Shown here piece by piece: positions 37,562 to 46,012 of a stretch of 64,000 nucleotides of DNA. The notes beneath the pieces were generated by a model. The model saw only the letters and a list, made by a program, of their open reading frames with translations, was not told the DNA's origin and did not search any database. This stretch comes from Pseudomonas grandcourensis (lineage in GTDB: Bacteria > Pseudomonadota > Gammaproteobacteria > Pseudomonadales > Pseudomonadaceae): the NCBI RefSeq assembly GCF_039909015.1, contig NZ_CP150919.1, positions 1,650,501-1,714,500 on the forward strand. The letters run 5' to 3'. The first letter of the stretch is position 1. Every line of letters begins with the position of its first letter. Made by a program: the position numbers and the translations under genes.

Positions 37562-38623
37562 ATGAGCGAACGAACGACTTCTGCAAGCTGGGCGATGGGG
37601 ATTGTCAAAGCGCTGGAGATGGACGGTCTGGATTGCCGCGCTCTGTTCAAACAGCTGGGCCTCGACTACGCGGCACTGGATGATCCGGACGCACGCTTCC
37701 CGCAAGATTCCATGACACGGCTGTGGCAGCGTGCGGTCGATCTGTCCGGCAACCCGGCCATCGGCCTGAACATGGGCAAGGTGGTGCGACCGGCGCAGTT
37801 TCATGTGACCGGTTACGCCTTGATGTCCAGCCAGACTTTGGCCGAAGGCTTTCAGCGTCTGGTGCGCTATCAACGGATCATCGCCGAAAGTGCCGACCTG
37901 AGTTTCCAGTTGCTGGAAGAAGGCTACGCGCTGATTCTGACAGTGCATGGCGATCATCTGCCGCCGACCCGGCAAAGCGCCGAAGCTTCACTGGCCTGTG
38001 CCCTGGCGCTATGCAGCTGGTTGACCGGGCGTACATTGCAGCCACGCAAAGTGTTGCTGCAAGGCGCCGAGCCGGCCAACCCGGAACCCTATAGACAAGC
38101 CTTCCATGCACCGCTGGTGTTCAACGCGCCTTACGATGCGCTGATTTTCGAACGTGCCGATATGGAAGCCCCACTGCCGACGGCCAACGAGGCCATGGCG
38201 TTGCTGCATGACCGCTTCGCCGGCGAGTACCTGGCGCGCTTTTCCGAAAACCGCGTGACCCACAAGGCGCGGCAGGTGTTGTGCCGCCTGCTGCCCCAAG
38301 GCGAGCCCAAGCGCGACACCGTGGCGCAGACGCTGCATCTTTCCCAGCGCACCTTGCAACGGCGCTTGCAGGAAGAGGGCACGAGTTTTCAGGCGCTGCT
38401 GGACGATACCCGACGCGAGCTGGCCGAGCAGTACCTGGCGCAACCGAACATGACCTTGCTGGAAATTGCCTACTTGCTGGGGTTTGCCGATCCGAGCAAC
38501 TTCTTCCGTGCTTTCCGCCGCTGGTTCGATGCCACGCCCGGCGAGTACCGGATGCGGCTGATGCAAACATCCGAAGCGGTCAATGACGCCAAAATGCCGG
38601 AATACAAAGCACAAACACCGTAA
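37562..38623 (+). CDS. AraC-family regulator (OruR/ArgR-like N-domain)
   Basis: 353-residue AraC-type regulator. A long N-terminal ligand-binding domain of the arabinose-binding-like type (VRPAQFHVTGYALMSSQTLAEGF; HLPPTRQSAEASLA) is followed by a C-terminal double helix-turn-helix (DTVAQTLHLSQRTLQRRLQEEG; LLEIAYLLGFADPSNFFRAF). It is divergent from the DUF962-HD pair, which it may control. Its 3' end overlaps the convergent trkH by 44 bp. Confidence 0.9.
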   Translation: MSERTTSASWAMGIVKALEMDGLDCRALFKQLGLDYAALDDPDARFPQDSMTRLWQRAVDLSGNPAIGLNMGKVVRPAQFHVTGYALMSSQTLAEGFQRLVRYQRIIAESADLSFQLLEEGYALILTVHGDHLPPTRQSAEASLACALALCSWLTGRTLQPRKVLLQGAEPANPEPYRQAFHAPLVFNAPYDALIFERADMEAPLPTANEAMALLHDRFAGEYLARFSENRVTHKARQVLCRLLPQGEPKRDTVAQTLHLSQRTLQRRLQEEGTSFQALLDDTRRELAEQYLAQPNMTLLEIAYLLGFADPSNFFRAFRRWFDATPGEYRMRLMQTSEAVNDAKMPEYKAQTP

Positions 38624-40034
38624 TGATCTCCAATCGGCCCAGCAGCATGCCGAACGAGAGAATCCACTTGGCGGCATCCGGCAGGGTGGCGAAGTTGCCC
38701 GCCGGGCCGATGGTTTCGCCGAGCCCCGGGCCGACGCCGGACACGGTACTGGCCGCGCCGGTGAGGGCGGTCATCCAGTCCACGCCGAGTAGCGACAGCA
38801 GCAGCGCAATCACGCAGATGGTGATTGCAAAGAAAAACGAAAAGGTCAGGATCGACCGCACGATCTCTTCGTCGAGGCGGTGACCGTTGTACTTCTGCTT
38901 GATCACGGCGCGCGGGTGAATCAGCTGGTTAAGGTTGGCCTTGAGCAGGATATAGGCCACCTGGAAGCGGAAAATCTTGATACCGCCCGCGGTCGAGCCG
39001 GAGCAACCGCCGACAAACCCCAGATAGAAGAACAGCATCAGCGAGAAATTGCCCCACAAGCTGTAGTCCCCCAACGCGAAACCGGTCGTCGTCACCACTG
39101 ACGTCACGTTCAGCGCCACATGCCGCAACGCCTCCAGCCAATGCAGCTGGGTGGTCCACCAGTACCAGGTGCCGAGCACCAGCCAGGTCACCAACAGCAT
39201 GCCGAGCAGGCCTTGAACCTGTTCATCCTTGATCAGCGCCCGACGGTTACCACGCAACATGGCGACATACAGCGTGAACGGCAGGGCACCGAGAATCATG
39301 ATGACGATCGCGACCCAATGCACCGCCGGTTGCGGCCACTTGGCCAAAGACTGGTCGGAGGTGGAGAAACCACCGGTGGAAATCGCCGACATCGCATGGT
39401 TGATGGCGTCGAACAGGCTCATCCCGGCCCACCAGAACGCCAGGCTGCCGACAATGGTGATGCCGACGTAGGTCGCAACGATCAGCCGCGCCACCATGTG
39501 CGAACGGGGCATGACTTTTTCCGAACGGTCCGACGATTCGGTCTGGAACAGCCGCATGCCACCGATGCGCAACAGCGGGAGAATCGCCACCGCCATGCCG
39601 ATGAAGCCGATGCCGCCGAGCCAGTGCAGCAACGAGCGCCACATCAGGATGCCGGGGGACATGGTGTCCAGGCCGCTGAGCACGGTCGAGCCGGTGGCGG
39701 TGATGCCGGACATGCTTTCGAAGAATGAATCGGTGTAGCTGATGTGCTGGGTCAGCAGGAACGGCAGCGCGGCGAAGATGCACACCACCAGCCAACTGCT
39801 GACGGTCAGCAGGTACATGTCCCGGGGGCGCAGGTGAATGTGTTCGGGGCGCCCCGGAATCACGAGTGCCAAACCGGCGACAAAGGTGATCATGCTGGCC
39901 CAGAGGAACGACGGCAGGTCGCTGGTGCGGTCGAAAATGACCAGCGTGGCCATGGGCACGACCATGGAGATCGCCAGCGTGATCAGGAAGATGCCGATGA
40001 TGAAACCAATGATCCGTAAGGTCGGCAACGCCAT
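38580..40034 (-). CDS. trkH: Trk potassium uptake protein TrkH
   Basis: 484-residue potassium-channel-like subunit of the Trk system. The four pore-loop motifs are visible: GITATGSTVLSG, AISTGGFSTSD, TTTGFALGDY and STVSGVGPGLGE. They are carried in four membrane-pore-membrane repeats after an extra N-terminal hairpin. It works with the NAD-binding TrkA, which is not in the window. Corresponds by position to PA3210. The last 44 bp are shared with the convergent AraC gene. Confidence 0.93.
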   Translation of the reverse strand: MALPTLRIIGFIIGIFLITLAISMVVPMATLVIFDRTSDLPSFLWASMITFVAGLALVIPGRPEHIHLRPRDMYLLTVSSWLVVCIFAALPFLLTQHISYTDSFFESMSGITATGSTVLSGLDTMSPGILMWRSLLHWLGGIGFIGMAVAILPLLRIGGMRLFQTESSDRSEKVMPRSHMVARLIVATYVGITIVGSLAFWWAGMSLFDAINHAMSAISTGGFSTSDQSLAKWPQPAVHWVAIVIMILGALPFTLYVAMLRGNRRALIKDEQVQGLLGMLLVTWLVLGTWYWWTTQLHWLEALRHVALNVTSVVTTTGFALGDYSLWGNFSLMLFFYLGFVGGCSGSTAGGIKIFRFQVAYILLKANLNQLIHPRAVIKQKYNGHRLDEEIVRSILTFSFFFAITICVIALLLSLLGVDWMTALTGAASTVSGVGPGLGETIGPAGNFATLPDAAKWILSFGMLLGRLEIITVFVLCIPAFWRH

Positions 40035-40155
40035 GAGGTCCGCTCGGCTGATAGTGGAAAGGGCGCCATTCTACCTGCGAGGCAGGGCATGTAAACCGGC
40101 ACTGCTGCGGCAGTTACCGCTAGAATAGCCGCACAAATTTTTCAGGAGGTGGCCG

Positions 40156-40722
40156 ATGCAGGCTCTCGACGCTTTGCTCAACCGTGTTTCCGTTCCACGA
40201 CTGATTGACCCTGCACCCACTGCCGAGCAGCGCGAGGTGCTGTTTGGCGCCGCCATGCGCGCCCCGGATCACGGTCACTTGCAGCCTTGGCGCTTCCTGA
40301 CGGTGGAAGGCGCGGCGCGTGAGCAAATGGGCGAGTTGCTGGCCGAAGCGGCGAAACTTTCGGACAGCGAAGTCAGCGAAGCGGCCATCGACAAGGCGCG
40401 CAGTGGTCCGCTGCGGGCACCGTTGGTGGTGGTGGTGATCGCTCGCGTGCAGGATCACGTCAAATATCCGAAGTCCGAGCAGTTGCTGGCGGCGGGCTGT
40501 GCGGCCCACGGGATTTTGCTCGCGGCCTACGCGCAGGGCATTGGCGCGGTGTGGCGTACCGGTGACCTGGCATACTCGGCCCATGTGGCCAAGGGTTTGG
40601 GTTTGGCGGAGGGGGAAGAGGTGATTGCTTTCCTGTATCTGGGCACGCCGCAGAAAGAACCTCGAGTGGCCGAGAAGGTTGATCTCGCCGAATTCGTCAG
40701 TGCCTGGCCCGGTAAAGCCTGA
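40156..40722 (+). CDS. YdjA-like nitroreductase family protein
   Basis: 188-residue FMN-dependent nitroreductase of the compact YdjA type: RAPDHGHLQPWRFLTVEG for flavin contacts, then AAGCAAHGILLAAYAQGIGAVWRTG. Physiological substrate unknown; these enzymes reduce nitro compounds or quinones with NAD(P)H. GGAGG precedes the ATG. A lone half REP follows the stop. Confidence 0.88.
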   Translation: MQALDALLNRVSVPRLIDPAPTAEQREVLFGAAMRAPDHGHLQPWRFLTVEGAAREQMGELLAEAAKLSDSEVSEAAIDKARSGPLRAPLVVVVIARVQDHVKYPKSEQLLAAGCAAHGILLAAYAQGIGAVWRTGDLAYSAHVAKGLGLAEGEEVIAFLYLGTPQKEPRVAEKVDLAEFVSAWPGKA

Positions 40723-40733
40723 CACCGCAAAAC

Positions 40734-40748
40734 CTGTGGGAGCGAGCT
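40734..40748 (+). repeat. Solitary truncated REP
   Basis: CTGTGGGAGCGAGCT, one arm of the REP family found at 7076 and 48470, cut off after 15 bp and without an inverted partner nearby. Confidence 0.6.
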
Positions 40749-40766
40749 GTGTAGTTCAAACCGGGG

Positions 40767-42110
40767 TCAGGGCTGTACGGCAGCCCCCGGCAACAACGGC
40801 AATTCCAGGCTGGCAATGAACCCGCCTTCCGGGTGATTGGCCAGCACCAGGCTGCCGCCATGTCGCTCCGCCGCGCGCCGGGCGATGGCCAGGCCCAGGC
40901 CGTGTCCGGCCGCGGTCTGCCCCGGTGCCCGATAGAACGGCTCACCGAGCTGGCTCAAATATTCGGCACTGACCCCCGGTCCATGATCGCGCACGGTCAC
41001 GACGATCCGCTCCCCCTGACGCAGCGCCTGCATTTCGATCGGCAGGCCGCCCACCGGATTGAAACGTTGGGCGTTGCGCAGCAGGTTGTCCACGGCGCGT
41101 TCGATCATGGTCGGCCAGCCCTTCAGATTCAGTTGCGATTCGGCCTCGAGGTGGACCAGTTGCTCGGGTGAACCGAGTTGCGCATCCTTTTGCAGGGTAT
41201 TGAGCAAGGCGTTCAGGTCCACCTCTTCGGCACTGGCGTTATCGGAGTCGACCCGCGCCAGTACGAGGATTTCGCTGATCAGCGCTTCCAGTCGGTCGCA
41301 CTCGCGGGTCAGGCGCGGCCAGAGTTGTTCCCGTTCTTGCGGGGTGGCCCGTTCGGCCAGTGCCAGCGCGATACGCAGGCGGGCGAGGGGCGAGCGCAGT
41401 TCGTGGGACACATCCCGCAGCAGTTGCCGCTGACTGCCAATCAGGCTTTGCAGGCGCGCGCCCATGCGGTTGAAATCGTTGGCCAGGACGCCGAACTCAT
41501 CGCGCCGGTTCGCCAGCTTGACCAGGCTGTTCTGTTGATACGTGGTTTGTCCCAGGTCATGCACCGCTCCGCGCAGACGGCTGAGCGGGCGAGTGATGGA
41601 AAAGGTCACCAGCAGGCTGAACAGGGTTAGCACCACCAGGGCGATCCCCAGGGCACTGAGCGGCCAGAGCAGGCTCTCGCGGTGCCAGGCGTCCAGTTCC
41701 GGGTGTGGAATGCGGTAGATGAACAGGAAGGTGTCACCGGTTTTTTCGCTGGTGAACTCATCGGTCAGACGCCGCCATGGCAGGCGCCGGTCCTCGTTGT
41801 TCTGTCGCGCCTCAAAGGCCGCCGCACGTTTCGGGAAGGTGCCGCGCACCACCGGATCGCCGCTTTCGTTAAGCACCTGAACGTCGATGTGATACTGGCG
41901 TTTGCGTTGTTGGAGTATGTCCTGGGCGGCGTCTTCGCCCTGGCTTTCGTAGGTTTGCGTCCACTCTTCGGCTAGTGTGTTGAGGCCCGGATGGCGGCTG
42001 AGAATCCAGGCGTCCTGGTTGAGCATGTGCCCGAGCAGGATGGAAAGCCCTGCAACCAGAGCGATGGCCAGCCAGAAGCTGGCCAGGATACGCCAGAACA
42101 ATGAACGCAC
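40767..42110 (-). CDS. CpxA-like sensor histidine kinase
   Basis: 447-residue inner-membrane sensor kinase. Transmembrane helix 1 (about 8-28), a periplasmic domain, transmembrane helix 2 (ALGIALVVLTLFSLLVTFSI) and HAMP. The phosphoacceptor is His236 in DVSHELRSPL; ATP-binding boxes are NLLRNAQRF, DHGPGVS and GHGLGLAIARR. GTG start at 42110 with GAGGA upstream. It is the third gene of a block that also encodes a Spy-like chaperone and an OmpR-type regulator, so it probably senses envelope stress. A 340-bp unit of composite REP DNA plus the Spy-like gene separates it from the regulator gene. Confidence 0.9.
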   Translation of the reverse strand: MRSLFWRILASFWLAIALVAGLSILLGHMLNQDAWILSRHPGLNTLAEEWTQTYESQGEDAAQDILQQRKRQYHIDVQVLNESGDPVVRGTFPKRAAAFEARQNNEDRRLPWRRLTDEFTSEKTGDTFLFIYRIPHPELDAWHRESLLWPLSALGIALVVLTLFSLLVTFSITRPLSRLRGAVHDLGQTTYQQNSLVKLANRRDEFGVLANDFNRMGARLQSLIGSQRQLLRDVSHELRSPLARLRIALALAERATPQEREQLWPRLTRECDRLEALISEILVLARVDSDNASAEEVDLNALLNTLQKDAQLGSPEQLVHLEAESQLNLKGWPTMIERAVDNLLRNAQRFNPVGGLPIEMQALRQGERIVVTVRDHGPGVSAEYLSQLGEPFYRAPGQTAAGHGLGLAIARRAAERHGGSLVLANHPEGGFIASLELPLLPGAAVQP

Positions 42111-42137
42111 GGAAAATCCTCAAACAAACGTCAATCC

Positions 42138-42289
42138 ATGTGGGAGCGGGCCTGTGGCGAGGGGGCTTGCCCCCGTTCGGCTGCGAAGCAGTCGTAAACC
42201 CGTTACATGCGGTTTAACGTTGAAATGCCGGGGCCGCTTCGCGACCCAACGGGGGCAAGCCCCCTCGCCACACAAGCCCGCTCCCACAT
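42138..42289. repeat. Composite nested REP structure
   Basis: Outer arms ATGTGGGAGCGGGC (42138-42151) and GCCCGCTCCCACAT (42276-42289) are one REP-like family. Inner arms 42154-42177 and 42248-42271 (core GTGGCGAGGGGGCTTGCCCC) are the family seen at 5310. Two families are nested concentrically and pair perfectly. Confidence 0.85.
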
Positions 42290-42346
42290 TAAATCGGGTG
42301 GTGCCAGACCCAGCGGTGCTAGGCCGCTGGGTCCGGGGTTAGTGCA

Positions 42347-42796
42347 TTATTGCGCCTTTTGCGGTTGTTGCGCTTTCCAGGCCTTGAATTCGGCCCACTC
42401 GGCGCGACGTTCAGCCTGTTTTTTCTGGATCTCGTCGAATTTCTTCTGTTGATCCGGTTTCAGCAAGGCGCGCACGTCCGCTTCAGCTTTCTTGTGGTTG
42501 GCGGCCATCTCGTCCTTCATGGCTTTCTGGTCGGCTGGCGAGAGCTTCTCCAGATACTTCTCGACCAGTTGCTTACGCTCGTGCATCTGTTCGCCCATGA
42601 TCTTGCGGATCTGCTCGCGCTGTTCGCGGCTCAGGTCCAGTTCACTGTACGGGCCTTTGCCGTGCATGCCGTGCATCTGACCGCCGTGGCGCGAACCGTC
42701 CATCGACCCATCCATAGGGCCTGAGCCTTCAGGCATGGCCATGGCAACGGTCGGCAGGGCAGCAGCGAACATCAGAGCGATAAGAGTCTTGCGCAT
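42347..42796 (-). CDS. Spy/CpxP-family periplasmic protein
   Basis: 149-residue periplasmic protein with a 20-residue signal peptide (MRKTLIALMFAAALPTVAMA), a Met/His/Gly-rich stretch (MHGMHGKG) that may bind metal, and two LTxxQ-like motifs (LSREQREQIRKIM and LSPADQKAMKDE). Spy/CpxP proteins are ATP-independent chaperones or Cpx inhibitors. Start ATG 42796, since the open frame upstream has no signal sequence. Encoded between the response regulator and kinase genes, so probably their target and modulator. Confidence 0.88.
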   Translation of the reverse strand: MRKTLIALMFAAALPTVAMAMPEGSGPMDGSMDGSRHGGQMHGMHGKGPYSELDLSREQREQIRKIMGEQMHERKQLVEKYLEKLSPADQKAMKDEMAANHKKAEADVRALLKPDQQKKFDEIQKKQAERRAEWAEFKAWKAQQPQKAQ

Positions 42797-42930
42797 GGTG
42801 TATCTCCTTGTCTCGTTCCCGGTACGTTCCGGATGAGTACAGGTTACGCAGATCAAGGTCAGCGGCGGTCAGCGGAGGGTAAAGCTTGGGTAAAGACGAC
42901 TTCCCGCCGACCTGACAAACCCTACAGGGA

Positions 42931-43608
42931 TCAGAGGCTGTAGTAGTAGCCGCGGCTGCGCAGGGCCACGATGCGCGGTCGGCCATCGGGGTGTGGGCCG
43001 ATCTTCTTGCGCAGGTTGCTGACGTGCATGTCCAGGCTGCGGTCGTACAGAGTCAGCTTGCGGCCGAGGGCGATCTGCGCCAGTTCTTGTTTGTCCAGGG
43101 GTTCGCCGGGTTGCTTGAGCAGGGCTTCGAGCAGGCGGCTTTCGGAGACGGTGAGGGTGAATTCCTGTTCGTCGATGCTGACCACGCCACGCACCGGGCT
43201 GAAACACAGGTCGCCCAGTTCCATCTGGCTGGACACCGCCGTCGGGTGGCTACGCCGCAGGACTGCGCGCAGGCGGGCGGTCAGTTCCCGTGGATCGCAG
43301 GGTTTGGCCAGGTAATCGTCGGCGCCGAGTTCCAGGCCGAGGATACGGTCCAGCGGTTCGCCCCGGGCCGAGAGCATCAGCACCGGCAAATCCGGGTGAT
43401 CGCTGCGCAACTGCTTGAGCAACTCCAGGCCGCTGCCATCGGGTAGCATCACATCCAGCACCACGGCCGCCGGGGCGGTTTCGGCCAGTGCACGGCGTGC
43501 GCTCTTGCCGTCGTGACAGGCACGAACCTGAAACCCTTCCTGGCACAGCCAGCTGCTCAGGAGCTCACACAGCTCCTGGTCATCATCAATAAGTAACAGC
43601 TCGCTCAT
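42931..43608 (-). CDS. OmpR-family response regulator (CpxR-like)
   Basis: 225-residue response regulator. Receiver domain with acidic pocket Asp8-Asp10 and phosphoacceptor Asp52 (VVLDVMLPDG), then an OmpR-type winged helix (SRLLEALLKQPGEPLDKQELAQIA; YDRSLDMHVSNLRKKIG). First gene of the block ahead of the Spy-like and kinase genes on the minus strand, matching the PA3204-PA3206 order in PAO1. Expected to bind tandem direct repeats in promoters of envelope genes including the Spy-like gene. Confidence 0.9.
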   Translation of the reverse strand: MSELLLIDDDQELCELLSSWLCQEGFQVRACHDGKSARRALAETAPAAVVLDVMLPDGSGLELLKQLRSDHPDLPVLMLSARGEPLDRILGLELGADDYLAKPCDPRELTARLRAVLRRSHPTAVSSQMELGDLCFSPVRGVVSIDEQEFTLTVSESRLLEALLKQPGEPLDKQELAQIALGRKLTLYDRSLDMHVSNLRKKIGPHPDGRPRIVALRSRGYYYSL

Positions 43609-43615
43609 GACTCAC

Positions 43616-44029
43616 TCAATTTAGCCATTGTCGACGTTTTCGACTTGCTCCACTGGCGAAGATACCGCAGAGCAGAGCCAATAGCGCTACCCCGGCGCCA
43701 ATGACGAACCATTGTTGCTGGTCGGTCAGCAGGCGCGGCAGGGGACTGCTGGCCTGGGCTTCCTTGAGTTGCAGCTTCAAGCGCTGGTTCTCCTGGCGCA
43801 ACCGGGCCAGCAGTGGGCTTTCGCGTTCGCCGTCGGCAGTTTGCAATTGCTTGTTCAGTTCTTCCCGTTGCCGTTCGCTTTCTTTCAAGCGTTGCTGCAG
43901 CACGGTGATCTGGCTGCCGGCGCTCAAGGAAAGCGGCGTCGAGTTGCCACCCTCGGCGTATTCTTCACCGTGGGCGGGCGCCACGATCGACAACGTGACC
44001 AACATCAGGCACAACGGACCCTTGCGCAT
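43616..44029 (-). CDS. Secreted coiled-coil protein with C-terminal membrane anchor
   Basis: 137-residue protein: signal peptide (MRKGPLCLMLVTLSIVAPAHG), coiled coil (ITVLQQRLKESERQREELNK; LARLRQENQRLKLQLKEAQ), and one C-terminal transmembrane helix (FVIGAGVALLALLCGIFASG) with a basic end. It recalls the C-terminal half of YgiM-type SH3/coiled-coil proteins without the SH3 domain. It lies 7 bp upstream of the response regulator start, so it probably heads that operon. Function unknown. Start ATG 44029, the codon right before the signal peptide. Confidence 0.75.
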   Translation of the reverse strand: MRKGPLCLMLVTLSIVAPAHGEEYAEGGNSTPLSLSAGSQITVLQQRLKESERQREELNKQLQTADGERESPLLARLRQENQRLKLQLKEAQASSPLPRLLTDQQQWFVIGAGVALLALLCGIFASGASRKRRQWLN

Positions 44030-44100
44030 GGCGACTCCTGGTTCCAATACGAGTATTGGGAGGTTGTCGGCCGGCAAACGAGAATAATGAGCGATTGAGA

Positions 44101-44129
44101 ACGCGATGAACCGATATGGTTCACCGCGT
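44101..44129 (-). terminator. Possible terminator of the yciB-yciI operon
   Basis: Inverted repeat ACGCGATGAACC (44101-44112) and GGTTCACCGCGT (44118-44129), one G-T type mismatch, 5-nt loop, 21 bp after the yciI stop. The following T run is short, so termination strength is uncertain. Confidence 0.55.
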
Positions 44130-44150
44130 CGGGGCAGTGAAAGAAGAAAG

Positions 44151-44450
44151 TTACGGCAGGACTTGCTTGAACGGCTTGACCAGAACGTTGGCGTAGACGC
44201 CTGCGGCGATGTACGGATCGGCGTCGGCCCAGGCCTGGGCGGCACTCAGGGAATCGAATTCGGCGACGATCAGGCTGCCGCTGAAACCCGCAGCGCCTGG
44301 ATCATTGCTGTCGATCGCCGGGTGTGGACCGGCCAATACGATGCGACCTTCGCCCTTGAGCACTTGCAGGCGCTCCAGGTGTGCAGGCCGTGCGGCCAGG
44401 CGGGCTTCCAGGGAGTTGGCGACGTCTGTGGCAATGATTGCGTAAAGCAT
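44151..44450 (-). CDS. yciI: YciI-family protein
   Basis: 99-residue YciI-like protein with a ferredoxin-like fold: [28 protein letters not shown] carries the conserved Asp and His of the family. No proven reaction is known for this group. Start ATG 44450; the 12 codons upstream are inside the yciB end. It follows yciB directly (stop at 44452), so the two are translationally coupled. Confidence 0.9.
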   Translation of the reverse strand: MLYAIIATDVANSLEARLAARPAHLERLQVLKGEGRIVLAGPHPAIDSNDPGAAGFSGSLIVAEFDSLSAAQAWADADPYIAAGVYANVLVKPFKQVLP

Positions 44451-44451
44451 G

Positions 44452-45048
44452 TCAGTCCTCGGTTTTTGGCGTTGTGGTGTCGGCATCGTGCAGATGGCGG
44501 GACAGGTAGATGCCCTGGCCGACCAGGAACAGCAAAGTCATGCCCAGGCTGCCGAACACCTTGAAGTCGACCCAGTAGCTCTGGAAGGTGAACGCGACAA
44601 ACAGGTTGGCGGCACCGCAAAACAGGAAGAAGACGATCCAGGCGATGTTCAGGCGCGTCCAGACCGGCTCCGGCAGGGTCAGCGCGTGGCCCATGATGCG
44701 TTTGATCAGCAGGCTGTCACCGACGAAGTGGCTGCCGATGAACGCCAGGGCGAACAGCCAGTTGACCACCGGGGCTTTCCACTTCAGGAACGTCTCGCTG
44801 TGGAACGCCAGGGTCAGGCTGCCGAAGACCAGACAGGCGATCAGGGTCAGCCACTGGCTCTTCTCCAGCTTGCGCTGCTTGATGAACAGTGTGCCGTAGA
44901 CCACCAGGGAACTGACGATCAGCATCGCGGTGGCGCTGTAAATACCGCCTACAGTGAACTCATGACCGGCGATGTCGACGACCCGTGGATCGATTTTGAA
45001 GACGATGAAAAACAGCAGGAGCGGGATGAAATCGATGAATTGTTTCAC
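44452..45048 (-). CDS. yciB: Septation protein A (YciB/IspZ)
   Basis: 198-residue inner-membrane protein with about five or six hydrophobic helices, starting [18 protein letters not shown] and containing the family motif [21 protein letters not shown]. YciB interacts with elongation and division proteins and helps envelope synthesis. It starts at GTG (45048), which gives the family's usual length; the open frame extends 39 bp upstream. Divergent from rnm with an 87-bp spacer. Confidence 0.92.
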   Translation of the reverse strand: MKQFIDFIPLLLFFIVFKIDPRVVDIAGHEFTVGGIYSATAMLIVSSLVVYGTLFIKQRKLEKSQWLTLIACLVFGSLTLAFHSETFLKWKAPVVNWLFALAFIGSHFVGDSLLIKRIMGHALTLPEPVWTRLNIAWIVFFLFCGAANLFVAFTFQSYWVDFKVFGSLGMTLLFLVGQGIYLSRHLHDADTTTPKTED

Positions 45049-45135
45049 AGTGGCAGCCAGAAGCAGGATGTGGCGGCATAATAACAAACATATGGGCGCG
45101 CGATAGCGCCAGCTGATTTGAGGTTACAAAGCCCT

Positions 45136-45999
45136 GTGAATGTTGATTTGCACTGCCATAGCACGGCCTCCGATGGCGCCCTGGCGCCTGCGGTTCTGGT
45201 GGCGCGGGCGTTCGAGAAAGGCGTGCGAGTCCTGGCCTTGACCGATCACGACACCCTCGAGGGCCTCGACGAGGCCCGGCACGCGGCTACCGCGCTGGGG
45301 ATGCAACTGGTCAACGGCGTCGAATTGTCCTGCACCTGGGGTGGTGCGACCATTCATGTCCTGGGCTACGGTTTTGACGTGAGTGCAGCGCCGTTGGTCG
45401 AGGCTATCGCCAGATTGCATGATGGCCGTTGGCTACGCTCCGAAGAAATCAGCCGCAAACTGGCGCTCAAAGGCATGCCGGGGGCGCTGGATGGCGCCCG
45501 GGGGATCCAGCAGGAGCTGGGCGACAGCGGTAACGCGCCGGCACGCCCGCATTTCGCCGACTGGATGGTGCGTGAAGGTTTCGTAAAGGACCGCGCCGAA
45601 GCGTTTCGCAAATGGCTGGGCGCCGGCAAACTGGGCGACGTCAAGCAACACTGGCCGACCCTGGAGGAAACTGTCGAAACCCTGCGCGCGGCCAAGGCCT
45701 GGGTCAGCCTGGCACACCCATGGCACTATGAATTCACGCGCAGCAAGCGACGTCGTCTGATTGCCGACTATATTCAAGCAGGGGGCCACGCCATCGAAGT
45801 GGTCAATGGTTACCAGCCTGCCGAGCAAGTGGGCAGCCTGGCCATTCTGGCCCGCGAGTTCGGTCTGCTGGTCAGCGCCGGCAGTGATTTTCATGGCCCT
45901 GGAGGCTGGTCAGAGATCGGTGAATACCGGCCACTCCCGGAGGATCTGCCGCCGCTATGGTGTCGATTCAAACATGACCCAGTTATTGCCGCCGTCTGA
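45136..45999 (+). CDS. rnm: PHP-domain 5'-3' exoribonuclease (RNase AM/YciV)
   Basis: 287-residue PHP-domain protein. Metal-binding motifs are DLHCHSTASDG at the N-terminus, LTDHDT, AHPWHYE and SDFHGPG. The E. coli homologue YciV (Rnm) trims 5' ends of rRNA; other names are TrpH and 3',5'-nucleotide bisphosphate phosphatase. GTG 45136 is preferred because homologues begin at this VNVDLHCHS; a TTG 18 bp upstream is the alternative. The next gene begins 13 bp after the stop. Confidence 0.88.
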   Translation: MNVDLHCHSTASDGALAPAVLVARAFEKGVRVLALTDHDTLEGLDEARHAATALGMQLVNGVELSCTWGGATIHVLGYGFDVSAAPLVEAIARLHDGRWLRSEEISRKLALKGMPGALDGARGIQQELGDSGNAPARPHFADWMVREGFVKDRAEAFRKWLGAGKLGDVKQHWPTLEETVETLRAAKAWVSLAHPWHYEFTRSKRRRLIADYIQAGGHAIEVVNGYQPAEQVGSLAILAREFGLLVSAGSDFHGPGGWSEIGEYRPLPEDLPPLWCRFKHDPVIAAV

Positions 46000-46012
46000 A
46001 CAGGTAGAGAAT

